Positions 1-8,531 are shown, counted from the stretch's first letter. The stretch: 64,000 bases of DNA from Streptomyces colonosanans (GCF_001866645.1 NZ_MLYP01000027.1:103022-167021); one strand, 5' to 3'. Notes: generated by a model from the letters alone, not told the origin. A program made the numbers and translations.

Positions 1-57
1 TCGGGCACGGCCGGGACCCCAGGCCAGGTGGAGGGAGAAGACCTCTTCACCCAACAC
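1..57 (-). CDS. possible 5' end of a gene leaving the window on the left
   Basis: Downstream of the MFS gene on the same strand a GTG (complement of 55-57) opens a frame that stays open to the left edge. It encodes about 19 residues beginning MLGEEVFSLHLAWGPGRAR. A purine-rich GAGGAGGAA lies about 15 bases before it. Codon use fits coding DNA, but too little is visible to identify a product. It could instead be non-coding spacer. Confidence 0.25.
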   Translation of the reverse strand, partial: MLGEEVFSLHLAWGPGRAR

Positions 58-98
58 CTCGGAGTGTGCGGCCTGTTCCTCCTCGAAAAGCTGGTGCG

Positions 99-1358
99 TC
101 AGTCAACGGCGGCCGCGACACCGGCAGGCGCACGGTCCTCCTGCGGGATCCGGAAGCCGCGTACTCCAGGCACCGCCGCCGTCGCCAGGCACGCCACGCC
201 GACCAGTGCCGCGGCCGCGGCCAGCGGCGCCCTCGGCCCCCAGGCGCCGGCCGCGAGCGGGGCCAGGACGTAGCCCAGCGGCATCGCGGCGAGTGACAGC
301 AGCCAGTCGTAGGAGGTGACCCGGGCCAGCACCGGTCCTGGGACGACCTGTTGGACCGTCGTCTCCCAGATCGGGTTCAGGAAGCCCAGTCCTGCCAACG
401 CAAGCCCGTAGACCGGGATGACCAGCGAGGCCGGCGCGGGGACGGCGAGCAGGGCAAGGGGTGCTGCGTAACCCGCCAGCGCCAGATTGCCGGCCAGTAC
501 AGGGTTGCGCAGCCGGGCCCGGCCGGCCGCCAGCGAGCCGAGCAACAGGCCTACGCCCGCGACTGTCGACATGGCCACCCACACTTTCTTGCCGCCCAGT
601 TCATGGAGCGCGATCGCGGGGCCGAGCGTCGCCAGCACGGCGGCGGCGCCGTTCCACACCGCGTGCGCGATCAGGCTCGTCCAGTACCAGTCGCGGGAGC
701 GTACTTCGACCCAGCCCTCGCGCAGATCGGCCAGGAACGTCCGTGGCTGCGGCCGCACATGCGCAACCTGCAGCGGCAGCAGCAGCGCGGCGCTCACCGC
801 ATAGCCGAAGCCGACCGCGATGAACGCCCAGCCCGACCCGGCGAGCAACAGCGCGCCTGCGAGCGGTGGTCCGGCGAGCCGCGCCGCGCTGGAGGCCGCG
901 GCCACCGCTGCGTTGGCCTGCTGTCGGCCCGCCTCCGGCACCGTACCGATGACCAGTGGCGAGAAGGTCGGCTGGGCGAAGGCCGTGGCCACTCCGCCGA
1001 GAACCTCGGCCACCGCCAGACTCCACAGCGCGGGAGCGCCGCCGAGCAACTGGACCCCCACGAAGATCTGGGTCACGGACCGGACAAGCGCAGTGGTCAG
1101 GGCCACCGTACGGACGTTGACACGGTCCCCGGCCACGCCTCCGACCGGCAGAAGGAGCAGCCGCGGCACCATCGCACAGCCCAGCAGCAGTGCCAGCGCG
1201 CTGGTCGACCCCGTCGCCTCCAGCACGGCGAGGCCGAGCGCGACGGGCACCACCGCATCACCCAGCAGCGCGAGCGAGCGGCTCGTGAAGAGCAGTTGGA
1301 AGCGACGCGTCCGTAGTGGATGGGCGGCCGAGGTCTTGGCTGGGCTCGTGGCAGTCAT
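99..1358 (-). CDS. MFS drug/metabolite exporter
   Basis: A 419-residue polytopic membrane protein of the major facilitator superfamily, closest in style to the EntS/multidrug exporters. After a short basic N-terminus (LRTRRFQLLFTSRSLALLGD) it has about twelve hydrophobic segments. GGVAGDRVN around residue 75 fits the conserved cytoplasmic loop-2 motif. I chose the ATG at 1358 (MTATSP); a TTG three codons upstream (1367) is the alternative. It is transcribed away from a MarR-family regulator whose start lies only 78 bases away, with tandem operator-like repeats between them. This suggests a substrate-inducible efflux pair. The substrate cannot be inferred. Confidence 0.9.
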   Translation of the reverse strand: MTATSPAKTSAAHPLRTRRFQLLFTSRSLALLGDAVVPVALGLAVLEATGSTSALALLLGCAMVPRLLLLPVGGVAGDRVNVRTVALTTALVRSVTQIFVGVQLLGGAPALWSLAVAEVLGGVATAFAQPTFSPLVIGTVPEAGRQQANAAVAAASSAARLAGPPLAGALLLAGSGWAFIAVGFGYAVSAALLLPLQVAHVRPQPRTFLADLREGWVEVRSRDWYWTSLIAHAVWNGAAAVLATLGPAIALHELGGKKVWVAMSTVAGVGLLLGSLAAGRARLRNPVLAGNLALAGYAAPLALLAVPAPASLVIPVYGLALAGLGFLNPIWETTVQQVVPGPVLARVTSYDWLLSLAAMPLGYVLAPLAAGAWGPRAPLAAAAALVGVACLATAAVPGVRGFRIPQEDRAPAGVAAAVD

Positions 1359-1372
1359 GTCCCGCAAGATAC

Positions 1373-1399
1373 TTCGCTACCGAATTATTCGCTACCGAA
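1373..1399. promoter_or_regulatory. tandem operator-like repeats between the MFS and MarR genes
   Basis: The 12-mer TTCGCTACCGAA occurs twice, at 1373-1384 and 1388-1399, fifteen bases apart centre to centre. Each copy is an imperfect palindrome with TTCG/CGAA arms. A weaker CCATCGAAG follows near 1408. Winged-helix MarR proteins bind palindromes of about this size, and autoregulation from a divergent promoter is typical. The sites lie within 40 bases of both start codons, so binding would be expected to repress both genes. The repeats are seen directly; the binding is inferred. Confidence 0.6.
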
Positions 1400-1436
1400 A
1401 TATCTGCCATCGAAGCATCGCCGCTACGATGACGTC

Positions 1437-1940
1437 ATGGCCGACCCTCCACCGCCCCGCGACGCGACCGACGACCATGTGGCACGCTGGCTACCCGTGC
1501 TGCCGGACCTGGATCCGGACACCGAGGGCGCCGTCACCCGCGCCATGCTGCTCACCCGACATCTACGCCGGACCAAGGAACACTCGCTCGTCGCCTCAGG
1601 GCTGGACCGGCACGAGTACGACACCCTGCACAGACTCGCCGGCCGCGGCGGCCGGGCCGCACCCTCCGAGCTCGCGGCCGACCTCGGACTCGCCCCCGCC
1701 TCGGTCACCGGACGGCTGGACGGACTGGAGAGCCGCGGATTCGTCCGCCGCACCCCCTCGGCGGTCGACCGCCGTCGCGTCGACGTGGAACTGACGGACG
1801 CCGGGCGCGCGGCCTGGCGTCAGGCGCTGGCGGCGGTCGGACACGAGGAAGAGCGACTGCTGGGAGTGCTCAGCGAGGAAGAGCGGGCACAGCTGGCGGC
1901 ATTGCTGCGGCGCGTGATGCTGGCGGCCGAGTCGTCCTGA
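1437..1940 (+). CDS. MarR-family transcriptional regulator
   Basis: A 167-residue winged-helix regulator. The DNA-binding core is recognisable at about residues 58-115: APSELAADLGLAPASVTGRLDGLESRGFVRR is the helix-turn-helix, and the wing contains SAVDRRRVDVELT. The flanking helices would form the dimer interface. The frame is open further upstream to 1320, but I place the start at the ATG 1437 because the upstream part overlaps the operator region and the divergent MFS start. It probably represses itself and the MFS exporter and is released by the exporter's substrate or a related phenolic ligand, as is common in this family. Confidence 0.88.
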   Translation: MADPPPPRDATDDHVARWLPVLPDLDPDTEGAVTRAMLLTRHLRRTKEHSLVASGLDRHEYDTLHRLAGRGGRAAPSELAADLGLAPASVTGRLDGLESRGFVRRTPSAVDRRRVDVELTDAGRAAWRQALAAVGHEEERLLGVLSEEERAQLAALLRRVMLAAESS

Positions 1941-1982
1941 CGGTCCCGGCACCGCACGGACGCGACCGGGTTGCGCGCACAT

Positions 1983-2054
1983 GGAAAGTGCCTTCCGGCG
2001 GGAATGACAGGAGCCTTGGACAGGCCCTGTCACCCCAGGCCGGAAGGCACTTCC
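1983..2054. repeat. long imperfect inverted repeat (large hairpin)
   Basis: The arms at 1983-1999 and 2039-2054 (GTGCCTTCCGGC against GCCGGAAGGCAC at the core) match with one bulged base. A second nested pair TGACAGG/CCTGTCA lies inside them, separated by about 13 bases, with GGG/CCC joining the two stems. The total stem is about 26 base pairs. It sits in the 273-base gap between the MarR gene and the convergent acetyltransferase gene, so it could be a bidirectional terminator. It is larger than usual and has no clear T-run. Confidence 0.6.
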
Positions 2055-2213
2055 ACGGTCCCGGTCAAGCCGCGGGCACGAACGCAAGCACCCCGCAGCC
2101 GCGTCGCGCCACACCTCATCGCGAGGAGATCAGTCGCGAACGCCCTTGCCCCGTAGCCGGTCCCCGACCGGCCCGTCAGGCTTGCGCAGCCCCGCCACCA
2201 ACCTGGCCAAGCG

Positions 2214-2630
2214 CTAACAGCCGTTGGTGGAAGGCAGATGGATCAGTCCTGCGTCCGTCGGACGGAAGCCGCAGGCGTCGAAATAGAAGGATCTCAGCTC
2301 GGGTTCGAAGTCGACGTGCAGCCACTCGCAGCCCGCCGCACGCGCACGATTCGCCGCCAGGCGAACAACCGCCGTACCGATACCGCGGTGTTGATGCGAG
2401 CCCCGAGTCTTCGTGTCGATCAAGAAGGCATGGTCTCCACCGTCCCAGGCCACGTTCACGAACCCGAGAAGGAGTCCGTCACCGTCGCGGGCGGTCACCC
2501 AACCAAGGCTGTGTTGCTGGATCTTGCTCCACCAACCGGCAACGGCGTTGCCGCCGTGCGACCGGACCAGGTCGACCATCTCGTCGTCGGTGAAGGGGTC
2601 ACGCCATGCGTAAGAGATCACTTCACTCAC
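2214..2630 (-). CDS. GNAT-family N-acetyltransferase
   Basis: About 138 residues with the GNAT fold. LLGFVNVAWDGGDHAFLIDT is the central beta hairpin, RGSHQHRGIGTAVVRLAAN is the acetyl-CoA pyrophosphate loop (the Q/R-x-x-G-x-G/A motif), and SFYFDACGFRPT is the C-terminal strand typical of small acetyltransferases. I start at the GTG 2630 (VSEVISYAWRD), where family similarity begins. The frame is open upstream, and an ATG at 2723, just after the SRAP stop, is the alternative. The substrate is unknown. It lies downstream of, and on the same strand as, the SRAP gene and may be cotranscribed. Confidence 0.82.
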   Translation of the reverse strand: MSEVISYAWRDPFTDDEMVDLVRSHGGNAVAGWWSKIQQHSLGWVTARDGDGLLLGFVNVAWDGGDHAFLIDTKTRGSHQHRGIGTAVVRLAANRARAAGCEWLHVDFEPELRSFYFDACGFRPTDAGLIHLPSTNGC

Positions 2631-2730
2631 TGTGCCGGCATCGCCGACCTGACTCCAGTTCAATCCCAGGCTCGCCCGCCGGCTCAGCGGGCATCCACCC
2701 GAACCGCGGCCGGATACGGCCATGCAAGAT

Positions 2731-3474
2731 TTACGGGGTGACTTCCTCGAGGAGTTGAGGGCCGTTGTTACGGACGTTGTTGACGGCCGTGGAGACCGGC
2801 CGTGCGGCCAGATGGCCGCCCGCGGGCTGGGCCAGGAGCGCACGCAGTTCGTCGGGGGCTTGACGCTCGGGAGCGAGCCAGGCGTCGTAGTGGTCCGCGG
2901 AGAGCGCCAGCGGCATGCGGGGGTGCACGCGGCCGGCCGCGTCGGTGGCCTCGGTGGTGATGATCGTGCAGGTCATCAGCCAGGCGGCAGGGTCATCGCC
3001 CTGCTTGACCGCCGGGTCGCGCCAGTACTCGTACAGGCCGGCGAGCGCCATCACCCGACCGTCCTCGGAATGGATGAAGTACGGCTGCTTGCGGGCCCTG
3101 CCCGTGCCCTGGTCCTTGGCCTGCTGCCACTCGTAGAAGCCGTCGGCCGGCAGCAGGCAACGCCGTTTGACGAACGCACGACGGAAGGCGGGCTTCTCGT
3201 GCAAGGTCTCCACGCGCGCGTTGATCATCCGTGCGCCGATCCTCACGTCCTTCGCCCATGACGGGACCAGGCCCCAGCGCAGCGGCCGCAACTCCCTCTG
3301 GACCGGCGCGACGGCGTCCCTGTCATGTGGCGCGCGCTCAAGGACGGCCCACACGTCGTCGGTCGGGGCGACGTTCCAGCTCGGCGCCGGTGCGTCCTCG
3401 GCACGCCAGTCGGTGACCCGGAAGAGCCGGGCCAGGTCCTCGGGGCTGCGGGTGGAGACGTAGCGGCCGCACAT
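2731..3474 (-). CDS. SRAP-domain DNA-repair protein (YedK/HMCES family)
   Basis: A 247-residue SOS-response-associated peptidase family protein. The mature protein begins Met-Cys-Gly-Arg-Tyr; in this family Cys2 forms the thiazolidine crosslink to abasic sites in single-stranded DNA after removal of Met1. Other family landmarks are WNVAPTD near residue 34, WGLVPSWAKD near 68, NARVET near 85, RRCLLPADGFYEWQ near 103 and the histidine in HPRMPL near 180. The size is normal. The role known for the family is shielding abasic sites at replication forks. Confidence 0.95.
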   Translation of the reverse strand: MCGRYVSTRSPEDLARLFRVTDWRAEDAPAPSWNVAPTDDVWAVLERAPHDRDAVAPVQRELRPLRWGLVPSWAKDVRIGARMINARVETLHEKPAFRRAFVKRRCLLPADGFYEWQQAKDQGTGRARKQPYFIHSEDGRVMALAGLYEYWRDPAVKQGDDPAAWLMTCTIITTEATDAAGRVHPRMPLALSADHYDAWLAPERQAPDELRALLAQPAGGHLAARPVSTAVNNVRNNGPQLLEEVTP

Positions 3475-3640
3475 ACGGTCACTGTGCCACCGACGATGTC
3501 GGCCATGGCACCGGCGGCGGTCGTGTCGGGCAGTGCGCGTCGGCCGCGTCCCCGCCCCCGGTGTACACCGCCGGTCACGGCTCTACGGCCTGTCGTCAAG
3601 TTCCCGTCGTCGCCCGACGGGCGGCCCGCGGCGTCTGGTG

Positions 3641-3676
3641 CGCTCCCCCAAGCTCTTCGAGCAGGGGGACCCCCCA
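3641..3676. repeat. Streptomyces-type intergenic palindromic unit
   Basis: TCCCCC-AA-GCTC-TTC-GAGC-A-GGGGGA forms a compact hairpin at 3644-3669, followed by a C-run. I recognise this 'ctcccccaagctc...gagcaggggg' unit as one scattered between genes in many Streptomyces chromosomes. It lies in the 365-base gap between the SRAP and gap genes. Apart from this unit and the terminator at 3733-3768 I see no gene in that gap. Confidence 0.6.
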
Positions 3677-3732
3677 CTCGCCGCACCGGGCGAAAGCCCC
3701 GTCTTCTCCGGTTCACGGGCACCAACAAAGCG

Positions 3733-3768
3733 CTCACGCCCGCACCAGCGTGCTGGTGCGGGCGTGAG
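3733..3768. terminator. intrinsic terminator downstream of gap
   Basis: A perfect 17-base inverted repeat (CTCACGCCCGCACCAGC and its complement) is separated by two bases. On the minus strand it lies about 70 bases beyond the gap stop codon and is followed by a short T-rich stretch (CTTTGTT). A second smaller CCGG-rich hairpin lies between it and the stop. Confidence 0.75.
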
Positions 3769-3839
3769 GTGACAGGTGCGGCCGGATCCGTCCGGTTCCG
3801 GCCTACCGGCCGGACACCGGAACGGTCATGGCACCAGGG

Positions 3840-5285
3840 TCAGGCCACCGGGGCGGGGTAGGTCGGGTACTCCGCTCCGGAGACGTGCTGGACGACCCGG
3901 ATGACCTGGCAGGAGTAGCCGAACTCGTTGTCGTACCACAGGTAGAGGATCGCGTTGTCGCCCTCGACCTTGGTGGCGCCGGCGTCGACGATCGAGGCGT
4001 GGCGCGAGCCGATGAAGTCGTTGGAGACCGCGTCAGGAGCGCTGATGAAGTCGATCTGACGCTTGAGCGGCGAGGTCAGCGACACGTTCCGCAGGTAGTC
4101 GAGGACCTCTTCGCGGGTGGTCTCACGCGCGAGCTGCAGGTTGAGGATGGCGATCGAGACGTCCGGCACCGGAACGCGGATCGAGCTGCCGGTGATCTTG
4201 GCCTTGAGGTCGGGCAGCGCCTTGGAGACGGCGGAGGCGGCACCGGTCTCGGTGATGACCATGTTGAGCGGCGCCGAGCGGCCCCGACGGTCGGACTTGT
4301 GGTAGTTGTCCAGCAGGTTCTGGTCGTTGGTGAACGAGTGGACGGTCTCCACGTGGCCGCGCAGGACGCCGTACTCGTCCTCCATCGCCTTCAGCGGCGG
4401 GACGATCGCGTTGGTGGTGCACGACGCGCAGGACAGGATCTGCTCGTCCGGCTTGATGGTGTCGTGGTTGACGCCGTGCACGATGTTGGGGACGTCGCCC
4501 TTGCCCGGCGCGGTCAGGACGACCTTGTCGATGCCGGGGCGCAGGTGCTTCGACAGGCCCTCGCGGTCGCGCCACTTGCCGGTGTTGTCGATGAGGACGG
4601 CGTCCTTGATGCCGTACGCCGTGTAGTCGACCTCCGACGGGTCGTTGGCGTAGATCACCTTGATCGCGTTGCCGTTGGCGATGATCGTGCTGTTCGCCTC
4701 GTCGACGGTGATGGTGCCCTGGAACTGGCCGTGGATGGAGTCACGGCGCAGCAGCGAGGCACGCTTGACGATGTCCTGGTCACCGCCCTGGCGGACGACG
4801 ATGGCGCGCAGTCGCAGGCCGTTGCCGGAACCTGCCTTCTCGATCAGCAGGCGAGCGACGAGGCGGCCGATACGGCCGAAGCCGTAGAGGACGACGTCGC
4901 GCCCCTCGCGGCGCTCGATCTTGTTGGCACCCGTGGCGCCGGCGACGGCCTCGGCGGTGAAGTCCTCCACCGACAGACCGCGGTCGTCGGTCCTGTACGT
5001 CGCGGCGAGCATGCCGATGTCGATCTGGGAGGGGCCGAGATCGAGGGTGGTGAGAGCCTGCAGGAACGGCATCGTCTCGGTGACGGAGAGTTCCTCACCG
5101 GCGATCTGCCGGGCGAAGCGGTGGGTCTTGAGGATGCTGACGACCGACTTGTTCACCAGGGAGCGGCTGTGGAGCAGGACGGTGACGTCCCGCTCCCGGT
5201 GCAGCTTCCCGATGATCGGGATCATCGCCTCCGCGATCTCCTCGCGCTTCTTCCAGTTAGTGAACGAGTCCTCGTTGACAGTCAC
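3840..5285 (-). CDS. gap: glyceraldehyde-3-phosphate dehydrogenase, long form
   Basis: A 481-residue NAD(P)-dependent GAPDH. The Rossmann start (VVLYGFGRIGRLVARLLI) begins only at about residue 130, after an N-terminal extension of about 125 residues that ordinary 335-residue GAPDHs lack. The catalytic cysteine lies in SCASCTTNAI. VHSFTNDQNLLDN, the GRSAPLNMVITETGAASAV region and the C-terminal WYDNEFGYS are all present. Long-form GAPDHs of this kind occur as a second copy in Streptomyces and other bacteria; what the extension does is unclear. The start is GTG 5285 with a weak GAAAG upstream. It is monocistronic. Confidence 0.95.
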   Translation of the reverse strand: MTVNEDSFTNWKKREEIAEAMIPIIGKLHRERDVTVLLHSRSLVNKSVVSILKTHRFARQIAGEELSVTETMPFLQALTTLDLGPSQIDIGMLAATYRTDDRGLSVEDFTAEAVAGATGANKIERREGRDVVLYGFGRIGRLVARLLIEKAGSGNGLRLRAIVVRQGGDQDIVKRASLLRRDSIHGQFQGTITVDEANSTIIANGNAIKVIYANDPSEVDYTAYGIKDAVLIDNTGKWRDREGLSKHLRPGIDKVVLTAPGKGDVPNIVHGVNHDTIKPDEQILSCASCTTNAIVPPLKAMEDEYGVLRGHVETVHSFTNDQNLLDNYHKSDRRGRSAPLNMVITETGAASAVSKALPDLKAKITGSSIRVPVPDVSIAILNLQLARETTREEVLDYLRNVSLTSPLKRQIDFISAPDAVSNDFIGSRHASIVDAGATKVEGDNAILYLWYDNEFGYSCQVIRVVQHVSGAEYPTYPAPVA

Positions 5286-5579
5286 AGATTTATCTTTCGA
5301 GCTAGGCGGCGCTCATATGCTAACCCCCCACTCCTTTGATCATCCAAACGGTCCCATCTGATCCGAGCGGGACGCCGTGACCAGCACATTCGCCCCGTCG
5401 GCGCCTCGAAGCCAGCCCGGCGCTCTGTGTGCGGCCACCTGACCCCGGAATGCCGCACGCGGTGTACAGCAGGTCGGCGACCGCCCCGACCGTCACCGAC
5501 GGTGGTCACGGGTTCACCCCTCCCCCCGCAAACCAACCCATAGGACGGTCGACTCTGGCGACGGGGAGCCCGTGCGGCG

Positions 5580-6464
5580 TCAGATGGCCCCGGAGAAGGT
5601 GTCGCAGCGGGCGGGGGTGCCCGTGGTGTACCCGGTCGTGAACCAGTTCACCCGCTGCTGCGCACTGCCGTGGGTCCAGCCCTCCGGGTTGACGCGGCCC
5701 TGGGTGCGCTCCTGGATGCGGTCGTCGCCGACCGCGGCGGCGGCGTCGAGGGCCTCACGGATGTCGTTGTCGGTGAACGGCTTCTTGTAAAAGCCGGTGT
5801 CGACGGCGTTCTTCGCCCAGACCCCGGCGTAGCAGTCGGCCTGCAGTTCCAGTCGGACCGAGGCGCTGGTCGCTCCCTGGCGGTCCCGGCCGACGCGGTT
5901 CATGGTGCCCAGCAGGTTCTGCACATGATGGCCGTACTCGTGGGCGATCACATACGCCTGGGCGAACGGGCCGCCTCGGGCTCCGAACCGGCTCTCCAGT
6001 TCGCTGAAGAAATCGAGATCGAGGTAGACGTGGTGGTCGGCCGGGCAGTAGAACGGCCCCACCGCCGAACTGGCTTGCCCGCACCCGGTGTTCACCCTGC
6101 CGGAGAAAAGGTCGGTGCGGGCGGTGCTGTAGGGCTGCTCGCCACGCTGAGCGAACGAGTCCCGCCAGTAGCTCTGGATGCTGTTGACCACACCCACCAC
6201 ACGGCACTTCTCCGACTGGTTGGCGTCGCTGCCTTTGCGGCACTGCGCTCGCAGGTCCGAAGCCGGTGTCCGGGCGGCGGAACTCGAGTGGTCGTTCCCG
6301 CCGAGCAGGGTGGCGGGGTTGACGCCGAGGAGCACAGCCACGACCAGGACGACGATCCCGATGGCACCACCACCGATGGCGAGCCCTCCTCCGGGGAAAC
6401 CGCCACCGCTACCGCGGTCCTCCACTTGGGAAGCATCAAGATCCACATCGTCGCGGAATTCCAT
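5580..6464 (-). CDS. YpfJ-type neutral zinc metallopeptidase
   Basis: A 294-residue membrane-anchored protein. An acidic, glycine-rich cytoplasmic N-terminus (DDVDLDASQVEDRG) is followed by one transmembrane helix at about residues 30-50, then the extracellular peptidase-like domain. The zinc-binding signature HEYGHH lies in AYVIAHEYGHHVQNLLG at about residues 168-184. The ELQADCYAGVWA segment supplies the downstream glutamate and is characteristic of this family (PF04228). The frame continues to a normal C-terminus. The in vivo substrate of the family is not known. Confidence 0.92.
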   Translation of the reverse strand: MEFRDDVDLDASQVEDRGSGGGFPGGGLAIGGGAIGIVVLVVAVLLGVNPATLLGGNDHSSSAARTPASDLRAQCRKGSDANQSEKCRVVGVVNSIQSYWRDSFAQRGEQPYSTARTDLFSGRVNTGCGQASSAVGPFYCPADHHVYLDLDFFSELESRFGARGGPFAQAYVIAHEYGHHVQNLLGTMNRVGRDRQGATSASVRLELQADCYAGVWAKNAVDTGFYKKPFTDNDIREALDAAAAVGDDRIQERTQGRVNPEGWTHGSAQQRVNWFTTGYTTGTPARCDTFSGAI

Positions 6465-6635
6465 CGTTCCTTCGTCTCCCGGGAGTTGGTGTCGGCCTCA
6501 TTGTGCCGCCTCGGAACGGCACATTCCGTCGCGGAGCGCCGCCCGGCCCCGAACGGACATGATGCGGAGGGCAGGGACTGCGTGCAGGACCGGCCGGCTA
6601 CCTCCGGAGTTCGTTTCACCCAGCCGGACAAGCCT

Positions 6636-6670
6636 CGCGCCCCGCTCCGAAGTGTCCGGAGCGGGGCGCG
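6636..6670. terminator. GC-rich intrinsic terminator-like hairpin
   Basis: A perfect 14-base stem (CGCGCCCCGCTCCG / CGGAGCGGGGCGCG) has a seven-base loop. It sits just beyond the stop of the 38-residue ORF and upstream of the peptidase gene, so on the minus strand it would end the sigma-factor operon. Nothing else coding is visible between 6465 and 6695. Confidence 0.7.
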
Positions 6671-6695
6671 GAGCAGCGAACCATGAAGCGTGGCC

Positions 6696-6812
6696 TCAGG
6701 CGTCCTGGGCTACCCGACGGTGACCGTCATCGCAGCGGTCCCCGCCGTAGGCCTTCCCGTGGCCGCCGTGATCCTTGCGGCAGTGCTTCTCCTTCGTCCG
6801 CTCAACACTCAT
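6696..6812 (-). CDS. small His/Cys-rich ORF, translationally coupled
   Basis: A 38-residue ORF (MSVERTKEKHCRKDHGGHG..., ending RRVAQDA) whose ATG overlaps the TGA of the preceding gene as ATGA, the usual sign of translational coupling. It is strongly charged and contains two cysteines and several histidines spaced like a small metal-binding peptide. A strong hairpin follows the stop. I do not recognise a family. It could be a genuine microprotein of the ECF operon or a chance overlap. Confidence 0.45.
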   Translation of the reverse strand: MSVERTKEKHCRKDHGGHGKAYGGDRCDDGHRRVAQDA

Positions 6813-7525
6813 GCATCCCGCAACTCCTGCCTGGGTCCTGAGTCCTGATGACGACGCAGACGGCCTGGCAGCCTTGCGGCGAGTGGGCGCAGCACCAGTG
6901 CCAGCACGGCACCGGCCGCCGCCCCAGGTATCGCCCACCACCAGTCCGTGCCGCCGCCGACCCTCGACGTGGCGACCGGTGGGGATGCGGTCGTCGCGTC
7001 CGCATCCGGCGTGGCGGCGGCGTCCGACTGCCAGGGACCGAGAGCGACGCCGGCGTATCCCGTGTTCGAGGTCCTGCCCATGACTCCGAGCTTCTTGAAA
7101 AGGGTGCGCAGTCGGGCGGGGTCGGCGGCGCGGTGCCAGATGCCGTTCACCAATTCGGGCATCTGTGCCGTCGTGTAGATCCAGACGGCATCGCTGCCGG
7201 CAACCAGGACCTGGTCGAGCCGCCATGGCGAGATGTCGTGCGCCAGCCAGGTGACGTTGATCTGCCGGGTGTCGGCCAGATCGGCCTCCGATGGCCTGTC
7301 ACGGGTGCCGCTGGTGGGCCGGTCGAGCAGTTGCTGGAGCTCTTCGTACTTCTTGTCGGAGACGTACAGCGCGGTGGCCTCCTCGCTCGTCGGCGAGGTC
7401 ACGAGCACGCTCGTCGGCCCGCCCGCGGCGGCCGAGGAAGCGCCCCACACCATCAGGGTGAACATCATTGCCAATGCCCCTGTCAGCGCGGCCCATGTGC
7501 GAATTCCGCTTCTCCACCTGAGCAT
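6809..7525 (-). CDS. surface-anchored protein of the ECF sigma locus (TPM-like)
   Basis: About 238 residues. The start is ATG 7525, with GGGGG eight bases upstream; longer in-frame starts lack a ribosome-binding site. An N-terminal signal sequence (WAALTGALAMMFTLMVWGASSAAAG) leads to a soluble domain with TSEEATALYVSDKKYEELQQLLD and WIYTTAQMPELVNG. A low-complexity Ala/Thr/Ser linker and a C-terminal transmembrane helix (WWWAIPGAAAGAVLALVL) with a basic tail follow. This topology places the domain outside the cell. I do not recognise a firm family. It follows the anti-sigma gene by 100 bases and is probably under the same regulon. Confidence 0.7.
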   Translation of the reverse strand: MLRWRSGIRTWAALTGALAMMFTLMVWGASSAAAGGPTSVLVTSPTSEEATALYVSDKKYEELQQLLDRPTSGTRDRPSEADLADTRQINVTWLAHDISPWRLDQVLVAGSDAVWIYTTAQMPELVNGIWHRAADPARLRTLFKKLGVMGRTSNTGYAGVALGPWQSDAAATPDADATTASPPVATSRVGGGTDWWWAIPGAAAGAVLALVLRPLAARLPGRLRRHQDSGPRQELRDA

Positions 7526-7625
7526 CCGAACCCCCGGTCGGCCGATTCCGCTGTGGCCCGTCCCCGAGCCGCGTGTCACTTCTCGTACACCGCACGGCCG
7601 TTCGGGGTTCCCACCCCTTCGCGCC

Positions 7626-8531
7626 TTATTTCGAGGATGTGCCGGGTTCCTTGGCGAGGGACCTCGCGATGTCCACGGCTCGGCTCTTCGATGTCACCCC
7701 TTCCAATCGCAGTGTCACCTCGCCTCTCGGTGTCTGATGGGTCCACAGCAGCGTTGGCCCCGCCGTCCGCTCCTGGCGTACGTAGCGCTTCCCGTCCGCG
7801 TCCACCAACCAGAAGCTGAGCAGATGAGGCGTCGGGAACCACAGAAGGGGCGCGGTCATGTCCGCGTCGGAGGCATGGCCATCCAGGGGGATCCACTCCG
7901 GTAACTCGCTCACCGTTTTGACGAAACCGACGTCCAGTCGCGCCGGATACTCGTCCAAGCGGACCGTGTGCCCGTGCTCGCGCCAGCACAGGCTCACCAG
8001 AAACCGTCGGTGCGGCTCACCGGTCACCGTCACCGTGTCGGGCGGCCCGAGCGCGGGCGGCACCACGGGTGCGAAGCCGGCCTGGTGCCGTGCCTGCGCG
8101 AGTGACACCGAACGGCCGCAACCGGGCACCTCGGCTCCGGGCGACGGCCCCGCCGACGGGTCGTAGCGCACCTCGACCCCGCCGAAGTCGAACCAGTCGA
8201 TGACCGCCGCCCGCACGGGAGACGTGAGCGCGAGCACCGCCAGCAGGCCGCACAGTGCCGCCGTCAGCGAACGCCATCGCGTCCGCGTCCAATGCCGGAG
8301 AGCTCTCAGCCGCTCACCGGCGCCCGGCGGCTCGGCCGCCGGAACCGGCAGACGCTCGACGAGTATCTGCGCCAGGACCCGCTCGACCATCGACTCGGAA
8401 CCACCGGTCGGCGCCGCGTCCAGCGACCGCCCCAGCGCCGACAACTCCTCGGTCAGCCGCGCCGTCTCCTTGCGGCTGCCGCGTCCTTCGGCCCCGGCGC
8501 CCTCGCCGTCGTAGGACTCACTCACGCTCAT
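7626..8531 (-). CDS. membrane anti-sigma-like protein
   Basis: About 301 residues. The cytoplasmic N-terminal region of about 90 residues (ETARLTEELSALGRSLDAAP) is followed by one transmembrane helix (LTAALCGLLAVLALTSPVRAAVI) and an extracytoplasmic domain of about 190 residues with the pieces WFDFGGVEVRYDPS and PEWIPLDGHASDAD. Its start overlaps the 3' end of the ECF sigma gene by 14 bases, the classic arrangement for a sigma/anti-sigma pair. No zinc-type HxxxCxxC motif is visible, so it is not a canonical ZAS anti-sigma. Function is inferred from topology and coupling. Confidence 0.75.
   Translation of the reverse strand: MSVSESYDGEGAGAEGRGSRKETARLTEELSALGRSLDAAPTGGSESMVERVLAQILVERLPVPAAEPPGAGERLRALRHWTRTRWRSLTAALCGLLAVLALTSPVRAAVIDWFDFGGVEVRYDPSAGPSPGAEVPGCGRSVSLAQARHQAGFAPVVPPALGPPDTVTVTGEPHRRFLVSLCWREHGHTVRLDEYPARLDVGFVKTVSELPEWIPLDGHASDADMTAPLLWFPTPHLLSFWLVDADGKRYVRQERTAGPTLLWTHQTPRGEVTLRLEGVTSKSRAVDIARSLAKEPGTSSK

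Noticed and set aside
3828..5339. 503-residue plus-strand open frame opposite the gap gene
   Set aside because: Its composition (Val/Asp/Leu/Arg only) is the mirror of the well-conserved GAPDH on the other strand; no family is recognisable.
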